From: Hirundichthys speculiger
Lineage: Eukaryota > Chordata > Actinopteri > Beloniformes > Exocoetidae
Direction of reading: 5' to 3'
Assembly (NCBI GenBank): GCA_018398805.1
Contig: JAGFBZ010002551.1
Location: forward strand, 248,001 to 312,000
Length of the DNA stretch: 64,000 nt
The notes under the pieces are model-generated. The model did no database searches. It worked only from the letters and a program-made list of their open reading frames with translations, and was not told the DNA's origin. Each line of letters starts with the position of its first letter. The stretch's first letter is position 1. Made by a program: the position numbers and the translations under genes. Shown piece after piece: positions 57,195 through 64,000 of the stretch.

Positions 57195-58734
57195 GTTGTA
57201 TCAGAGTCTCATGAACTCTACGGTTCGAGATTTAATTTTCAAACTTCAGTTAACTACATTATGAAGTGTGGATTTACCTTTACTCGCCTTTTTTTTTTTT
57301 TTTTTTTAACCACAAACTAATGTGAGAAGAACAACTTCCTGCTTTGCATCATGACATCAGCGGCCGAGCCAACGGGAAGCTGTAAAACATTTATACGTAT
57401 GTTGAGCCTGTGTTCATTCCACGTGTCAGGCACAATTCATCCATAAAGGCAACTCAAAGTGTTTTATAAAGGCGTTAAGATAAAGAGGGATGAAAAAAAG
57501 TAAATGTTAAATTAATAAAAAATAAAAATAAAATGCAAAATATAATCGCAAAAAATAGATTTGGACAGAGGAATAAAACACAGCTCAGAATAGAAAAGTA
57601 AAACAGCAGTCAAATTAATCAAAGTCACGAGAAAACAGAGTTTTCAGATTAACTTTAAATGTGTTTAGAGTCGGCACATTTAATATCAGCATGAAGTTAA
57701 TTCCCTCTGTGTACAGCATCGCAGCTAAATGCATTTTCACCCTGATTCCCGATCAACTTGGTTAATATTCTACAAAGCGATCAGAAATATATTCTGGCCC
57801 CATCTTGTTTATTGATTTCTAACCTAATAAGACTTTCAGGCCTGTTCAGCAGGTAGCTGGAGACCAGCGCCAGGATCTCAGAGATGTGCTCAGTTTTCCT
57901 CAGTTTTCGTCTTTTTAGGAAGACCAGACAGAAGAGCAGACGGAGGAGCGTTACGTCTGTCAGATCTGCTGGAGATGAAGGCTGGACGAGCTTCTCTCCA
58001 TCTCTGGACATCACATCTCTGACTCTTGATAAACAACCAAAAGGTTTTGACCAAAGAAGGAGTGTTCAGCTTCTGTTTCACACAAACAGTCTGGTTTTTG
58101 TTTCCAGAATTTCTTGTGAAAAAAAAAAAAACCCAAAAACACGTGGAGACACAACGTAACAGATGTTTTACAGCGTCGACCTCTCAGACAGAGATGTCAG
58201 TGAGTAATCTTTGATGTCGCCGTTCCTCTGGTTGATGAAACACACGTGGCTGGATTTATGAACTTCTCATTAGTAATCATCAGCAGTCCCCCAAACTTTT
58301 GTTTATCGTAGCTTGGACTGGACACCAGTGTTCTGATCCTGTTCAAGTTTCGACAAAAACCTTGCAGAAATTTGACCAATAAGAAGACATTTAACAAAAC
58401 TTCCTTTGTAGAAATAAATGTGAAGGGGGAGGAGTTTATTTATTTATTATATTATTTATTTATTTTTATTTGTCTTTTGAACATATATGAACTATAAAGT
58501 CCTTTTCATAATAATATGAATAATTATACAATGATATGTCAAACAGATTTATCAGAAAAGAAAAAATAAAAAAACTTCAATGAATTCAGGCATTAATAGC
58601 CTGATGTTTTGTATGTTTTATAATGTTGAGATTTTTTTTTTATGTTCAAAAAAAGGAGTAGAGGGAAGCTTAAGTTTATGAAATCCCTACCCCCTTTCAT
58701 TAACATGTTTAACATGGTCATTCATTTTCCCTAA
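57195..58734. other. Intergenic stretch; first 330 bp duplicated at 39.2 kb
   Basis: 57195-57524 recurs in inverse at 39222-39544. The rest is unique or weakly repetitive. A minus-strand frame near 57781-58014 has no recognisable domain. 58430-58734 (TTTATTTATTTATT…, AGTAGAGGGAAGCTTAAG, CCCTACCCCCTTTCATT) resembles a LINE 3' UTR and may belong to the LINE at 58821-60835. Confidence 0.35.
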
Positions 58735-58820
58735 ATAATATAATATATATAATATAATATAATATAATATAATATAATATAATATAATATAATATAATAT
58801 AATATAATATAATATATATC
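58735..58820 (+). repeat. (AATAT)n microsatellite
   Basis: About 15 pentanucleotide units with small TA interruptions at both edges. It directly abuts the broken 3' side of a LINE. Confidence 0.9.
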
Positions 58821-58904
58821 CTTATCAACAGAACTGGGGATAAAACCCTCCCTTGTCTGACACCATTACACACATTAAAGAGTGCCGATACACAGTTTTC
58901 CCAT

Positions 58905-59588
58905 TTAACCTAAATGGTCTGCTGTGAATACCAAAGACAAAATTCTGACAGTGAACTTAGGCACACCTGCTGGATCCAATTTATGAAATAATTTATTATG
59001 ATTTACCCGATCAAAGGCCTTAGAGGCATCAAAAAACAAGAAAGAAAGAACATATGAGTTTTTTCTTTTGTAATTATTTATGATTTCCTTTAGAGCGTAT
59101 ATACACATATCAGTGCCTAATTTAGGTTTGAATCCAAATCGATTATTGGAAGAATCAACAAGATGATTAATCCTGCCCAGAATAATTTTTTCAAAGACTT
59201 TTGAAATTGTACTAGCAAGAGCTAAAGGTCGATAATTATCTGAGCTGCCAGCTTTTCCTACTTTGTTCTTAATCACAGGAACTAAAACAACAGACATCAT
59301 AGACTCTGGGAGAAAACCATGTAGAAGAAAAGCTGTAAAACAAAGAGCCAGAAGAGGTGATAACCTCATACCAGCGAATTTAAGATGTTCAGAGGAGATC
59401 AGATCCTTGCCAGTTGTTTTGTTTTTGGACAGATTTTTAATAGCTATGTTCACCTCATGTGATTTAATTGTATCAACACCATCTACGTTGTCTACTGTGA
59501 ATGGTTCACTATGGACACTGTTGAATATTTTACCATAGTGTTGTTGCCAAAACTCTGAAATCTTATTGGGACCAGAGACTCCATCCAC
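58905..59588 (-). pseudogene. LINE reverse transcriptase N-terminal half
   Basis: The frame has NKTTGKDLISSEHLKFAG, then SSDNYRPLALASTISKVFEK, RFGFKPKLGTDMCIYALKEI and FFDASKAFDRVNHNKLF with the first catalytic Asp. It stops before the YxDD motif. A further fragment matching GVRQG lies out of frame near 58845. The second half of the enzyme is gone. Confidence 0.75.
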
Positions 59589-59606
59589 TGTGTACGGCAG
59601 AGAAGG

Positions 59607-60206
59607 TTAGCAACTGTTAGCATATTTCACCTCTTTCCAAAACTCTTTTGTATTGTTGCAAAGAAGCTTGTTGGCCATAGAGTCAGCCCTCATGGTTTCT
59701 TTATTCTTACTAATAAAACGTATTGCATACTGATATCTTGCATTTGCAAGTCTCTTATATTCAAAAACAGGCCCCTGTCTGGGTTTTCCCGCTCTGGTCC
59801 AAGATTTTGTAGCTTCACAAGCTTCAGCTTGAAGTTCAGCCACACAGGTGCTCCAGCCAGGCCTCATTTTTCTTCTCTTATTATTTCTATTATAAGGTTT
59901 ACTTGCAACTATATTACTGTAGAGGGAGGAAATAGCTATTCTTTGTAATGTATTAGTGCAGTTACCATCCCTACAGGCAACAGCATCCTTGAGCAGCTCA
60001 ATGGCACCAAACAACTGACCTGTATGAGCACAATAAGAACCAATATTATCCTCTGAAAGAGTGGACCAATCCAAGGACTCATTATTTGAGATACTTGTAT
60101 ATTTTGTAAACACAGGTATACAGTCTAACTTAATAATCATCTCAAAGGGAATGTGGTCAGAGGATGTAACTCCATAAATAGAAGTGTGAGCATCAGCAGT
60201 CAACAT
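59607..60206 (-). pseudogene. LINE ORF2 endonuclease end and linker
   Basis: A 199-codon frame starts at the end of the endonuclease (YGVTSSDHIPFEM, catalytic Asp-His) and continues into the linker before the polymerase (LDWSTLSEDNIGSYC, RRKMRPGWSTCVAE, KRLANARYQYAIRFI). The W-x-x-C-V and RR-K-x-R-P-G-W style linker occurs in several LINE ORF2 proteins. It is separated from the polymerase frame by a shift near 59600. Confidence 0.65.
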
Positions 60207-60244
60207 GCAGTGATCTAACCATGATGTGGTGGGCCAAGCGTCTC

Positions 60245-60831
60245 TTATGTATGTATAACTATCTCTCTGCTAGACAATATTAAACTATTATCTTTACAGA
60301 AATTATTTAGATGATTGGCAAAAACTGAATTGGCATCCGTTATATCTGCATTCATATCACCAAGGATACAGACAGAAGAGGAACTAATACTTTGTATATA
60401 AGAACTAAGAAAATCAAGCCTATTTAAATAGTCATATTCATTATTATGGCATTCGTAGGGAGTGTACACATTTAAAATAACAACTTCTTTACCATTCTGG
60501 ATCAAACGTATGGCAATACACCAGTCCACACCAAGTCTGATTACATTTATCAGTGAATCCAGACTCTTTTTTTTTTTTTGGCTACACCTCCTGCTGTTCT
60601 TCCTCGTTTGATTCCCACACTGAAGTCAGTGGTAGAGTCTCCAGCGCTGTGGAAGTTATCATTAATGGAACTGAGTCCTTTAAGATTCTGCTTAGCAAGG
60701 AAGGTTTCTTGTAGACAAAGAATATCACAATACTCCAACAACTGGTCGAAAACAAAACGGCGAGCTTCATCCACTGCGCTCTGACCTAAGCGCAGGCCAC
60801 GACAGTTGGAAGAGAGGACTCTGATGTCCAT
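60245..60831 (-). pseudogene. LINE endonuclease domain (frameshifted)
   Basis: The first frame has NCRGLRLGQSA and DILCLQETFLAKQN with the catalytic Glu, then a shift in the A run at 60569-60580 within the GGVA region. The second frame has VVILNVYTPYECHNNEYDY and CILGDMNADITDANS with the catalytic Asp and Asn. The final Ser-Asp-His motif is in the next frame (SSDHIPFEM, about 60145-60170). Confidence 0.7.
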
Positions 60832-60835
60832 ATAC

Positions 60836-62640
60836 GATGTCCGTTAATCCTGAGAACTCCTTTCAGCAGCAGACACCCTCGTTATTGAATTAATTAAGTT
60901 GAATTGATTATCTACTTTTGAATCTTAACATGTTGTGTTCTAACACATATCATGAGAGGCGTCCTACACATGTACGTATATTGACAGTATATAAAACCCA
61001 CATATATGCATATATTCAAACTATTCCAGTATGTAGATTATCTTCTGTTTGTCTGGCTGATGTCAGACAAATATATGTGCATGGGTAGCTTCACTGGCAT
61101 CGTGTGCAGCTTCTGAGCCTGCGGTAATGTTTATTTGAACCTAATAAATAGCCTATATTATTCTGTTCATTTTATGACTCTTGGCTTTTGGTTAAATTGT
61201 AGTCCCCTGCTCATTGAAGCTATTATGGATGTTCTTTCATGTCTTGTCAGTCTTTGTGACTTAATAAAGCCCTTGACGTGTCAGTGCATGTCTGTAATTA
61301 TGATTCAAGCACAATCCAAACAGTGTGCTTTAATGGCTGGTTTAGGTGACATCACCACATCAGTTTCCTTGACAACAGGATTCAACAGATGTCATTCATT
61401 TATTACAGTGATTAAATATACTTTTTTGGTGGATGTGGAATCAATTGATTTAATTCTGTATGTTGTTATGGTGGTGTTCTTCTGTTTTCCAGCAAGATTA
61501 ACTACATATGAGCTAAAATTCTCTTTCTTGAAACATTGAAATCACATTTGACTTCAAGCTCAGCTGGGTTTACACTCAAAATGTTGTGGTTTAGTTAGTA
61601 CCATGTTAAACTGCAGCTGCGTTAGCCACATGCTAACTAGGCATCTAGATGTAAATGGTATTAATACACTCATGTTTATGAATGCCTAATGAATTTAAGC
61701 CCAATATTAAATCTCTTTTGACTTTAATTTGGTTTTCACCATCGTCTTCTGAGTTTCTTGGCTGCTAAAATGCTCAGTAGTTATTTGCAATATAAACACT
61801 GAAAGGCTAGCAACTGGAAAATCAGATGATCAACAGAAAAAAACCCTGGTTACATAGTAGAAGCTGCCCGTCTTATTCTTTGACTATAGTGAAAAAATAT
61901 AAGTAAGATTTTTTTTTCTTTAATTCAAAATATAATGTTTTTTTTTAGTTTTCAGCAGACAGATGCTAATGCTGCAGTTTTATTTAGCTCAGAAGTCAGA
62001 ATGTCGTCACATATAAGTTGACTGCATTTCAGTTGTGACACTAAAAAAAGGGGAATGTTGGGGAAAAAAAACTGATAAAACAAAAATGCCAAAAGCTTTT
62101 CCAAATGTCGGATTAGCCATTGCTGCTGCTAACCATTGTTAGCAATACTAATTTATACTGTAACAACACCTTAACCTACATGGTAATGAGCACATACAAC
62201 AAATGTAGCAACATGTCCACTTGAATAGGAATGTAAATGTGAATAGTACTTTGTACATGTTTGACTTAATGTGTGAAGTGTTATAAACACCTGGATGTTG
62301 GATTCTGAAGTCAGCGTATGGGACTCTGACTTTAAACTTGGACTTCCAACCTCAGAGGATGTTCCAGTTGAAACCTCTTGCCAGGACATTAGATCTGTTG
62401 TTTAATATCCGCACTTGTCTGTATTTGTGAAAAATCGCCAGTCTCAGTCTGCATCTAAACAAGTATGGTCAAAAGACACCCATGTTGTCGAGGATGCAAA
62501 TGTGTCCCAGAATGCATTTCGAATCAACAGGCAGAAGTAATAGCTCAGGAAAACCGAATAACTTATAATTTATTTTTTCTGTAATCAAATGTATTTTGAA
62601 GATTTTGTATTTGGATCCTTGCTTTTTGGGTGCAGTTTCG
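60836..62640. other. Intergenic stretch, no gene supported
   Basis: AT-rich unique sequence. A 134-codon + strand frame at 61135-61539 is hydrophobic but has no recognisable domain, codon bias or splice context and is probably chance. Confidence 0.4.
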
Positions 62641-63185
62641 TTTCAATTCAATTCAATTCAATTCAATTCAATTCAATTCAATTCCATCTTTTACAATGTC
62701 AATTGTCTCTAGGCGCTTTACAGAGACCCAGAGTATGACCCCTGAGCAAATATCATTAACTAAAGTTACAATATTAAATTCTAAACAAGGATAATGTGGG
62801 AGTAATGTGGGAGTTTTTTTTACCTGCCATTATCATTGATTAGATTTAATATTATAATTTTAGTTAATGATATTTGCTCGGGGGTCATGATCTGGGTCTC
62901 TGTAAAGCGCCTAGAGACAATTGAAATTGTAACAGACGCTATACAAATAAAATTGAATTGAACTGAATTGATAATGGCAGGTAAAAAAACTCGCACAGTG
63001 GGAGAAAAAAAACTTTAAGCCAAACAGTGGCAAGAAAAAACTCCACTTTAAGAGGAAGAAACCTTGAGCAGGACCTGGATCATATGGAGGGACCTTCCTG
63101 ATGAAGACCAGCTGGATAAAGAAAGAAAAGAGAGGAGAGACAGGACAGAGAGAGGAAGGAAAGGGGGAAAGCAGTGGAGACACCG
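62641..63185 (-). mobile_element. L2-type LINE 3' fragment (copy 5)
   Basis: (TTCAA)n tail at 62643-62682, then the shared 3' non-coding region, broken by a second opposite-strand copy at 62797-62969 and continuing to about 63185. It ends within the purine-rich GAGAGACAGGACAGAGAG block. Confidence 0.75.
62797..62969 (+). mobile_element. L2-type LINE tail inserted in another L2 tail
   Basis: A 173-bp piece, in opposite orientation to its host, ends AAATAAAATTGAATTGAACT. It is flanked by GATAATG on both sides (62790-62796 and 62970-62976). It is the extreme 3' end only, giving a long inverted repeat with the host copy. Confidence 0.75.
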
Positions 63186-64000
63186 TTTAGCATATTCAGC
63201 ATATTCCCAGGAGGTTTTACTTAACTGTACAGTGAGCATCTAAAAAAAACCTCAACCCCAAAGACATGAGACATCAAGAAAGAACCAAACACGGTCCGGT
63301 TGTGTGCTGCCAGGTCCGAAAAGTCAAGGGGCGCTCCAGTGAAATAACAGAAGGGCAAATGTGAAAAGATGTGACTATTAAAGACATCATACAGAAGAAG
63401 ATTAAACCTGCTGACTCACTGTCAGTCAGTAATCAGCGGCTGTGATTAAAACCAGCTCGTTTAAATGTTTCTACAGCTGTGATCGACTCGACCACGACAG
63501 TCAAACGATCGCACACAAACGCACACAGACTCGCACACACAGTGTCAGGATTCAGTTCTTTTTGATGTAACTTTGAGGTGAGCTTTTGGAAATTAAATTT
63601 CTGTCGATTGTGAAAGATTAACCTTTTCCTAAAATGTTAATGCCTTGAAATAAACATGGTTTAGAGTTTTTCTGAAAGTTCATTTGTCAGTGATTTCCAG
63701 CGGTTGATGGCTGTGTCCTTTTGGTGAGACACAGTTTTAAAGCCAGTTGGGAAGAAAAAAAACATTGCTTGTCTAGAGGGTTTTTTTTTTATTGAGCTAA
63801 AAGAACTTAACTTGTCGATGGGAAGACTTAATGAACGTTAGCATCGTGAGAATTAGATTCTAAAACGACTACGGGGGGGCGTTTGTTCGTTAAGACGATC
63901 AGAGGTAACGAGGCGGTGAGGCAGGAGTTTGCTGCTCCGGTAAACGGTGTCAACTGTGAGATTAATGTAATGCCTCCTGTTAGGCAGATATCAAGGGTAC
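63186..64000. other. Terminal stretch, no feature seen
   Basis: Unique sequence with CACACAAACGCACACAGACT near 63510-63530 and a T run at 63781-63790. No gene, RNA or repeat family was recognised. Confidence 0.4.

Larger units (their letters stand above)
58821..60835 (-). mobile_element. LINE with endonuclease and partial reverse transcriptase, 3' end missing
   Basis: Read on the minus strand it begins with MDIRVLSSNCRGLRLGQSA at 60831 and proceeds through endonuclease, linker and reverse transcriptase. It reaches the GVRQG region near 58845 and then breaks at the (AATAT)n tract. Frameshifts occur at an A run near 60575, near 60240 and near 59600. Its sequence is unlike the L2 copies in this window. 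I do not assign the clade. Confidence 0.75.

Noticed and set aside
61135..61539. 134-codon plus-strand hydrophobic frame
   Set aside because: AT-rich DNA gives many Leu/Ile/Phe/Val codons. No domain, signal or neighbour supports a gene.

Overview
This 64 kb window is nuclear DNA of a ray-finned fish, most likely a percomorph teleost. The coding exons are vertebrate-like with GT-AG introns. They are surrounded by dense teleost-style repeats: many hAT-type DNA transposons, L2-, L1- and other LINE fragments, tRNA-derived SINEs, and long homopolymers. I see no prokaryotic operons, CRISPR arrays or rRNA.

Two host genes can be read with confidence. On the + strand are the last three coding exons of inpp5a, the type I inositol-polyphosphate 5-phosphatase (15179-15290, 20004-20072, 22356-22436). 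They end in the prenylation motif CVVQ, followed by a roughly 1.8 kb 3' UTR with an AATAAA at 24231. No earlier inpp5a exon was found, so bases 1-15178 are probably intron. On the - strand is the complete three-exon homeobox gene nkx6.2 (29379 down to 27860). The genes converge tail to tail about 3.6 kb apart, the arrangement I recall for human INPP5A and NKX6-2. Repeat-free, homeodomain-site-rich or CpG-rich stretches in the inpp5a introns (8640-8790, 14690-15080, 17530-17945) could be nkx6.2 enhancers carried in a bystander gene. That is inference from layout and base composition.

The rest is a layered record of mobile elements. 10.7-13.7 kb holds four nested elements: an outer terminal-inverted-repeat element, a BED-finger hAT with a broken transposase, a second hAT inserted in that reading frame with an exact 8-bp target duplication, and a SINE inside that one with a 10-bp duplication. 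29.9-64 kb, upstream of nkx6.2, has no gene I recognise. It holds L2-like 3' fragments (34.3-35.8, 41.3-42.2, 45.8-47.2, 54.9-56.7, 62.6-63.2 kb) and a longer L2-type LINE with esterase, endonuclease and reverse-transcriptase remnants inserted in a hAT element (47.3-50.7 kb). It also holds a LINE lacking its 3' end (58.8-60.8 kb), a TTAA-flanked element, and a THAP-finger exon remnant (37.9 kb).

I did not find a clearly new biological system. The best leads are a probable one-base shift that extends the nkx6.2 C-terminus, the candidate intronic enhancers, a hAT element that appears to carry 320 bp also found beside a related insertion 17 kb away, and the nested-element stack with its near-perfect 90-nt hairpin.
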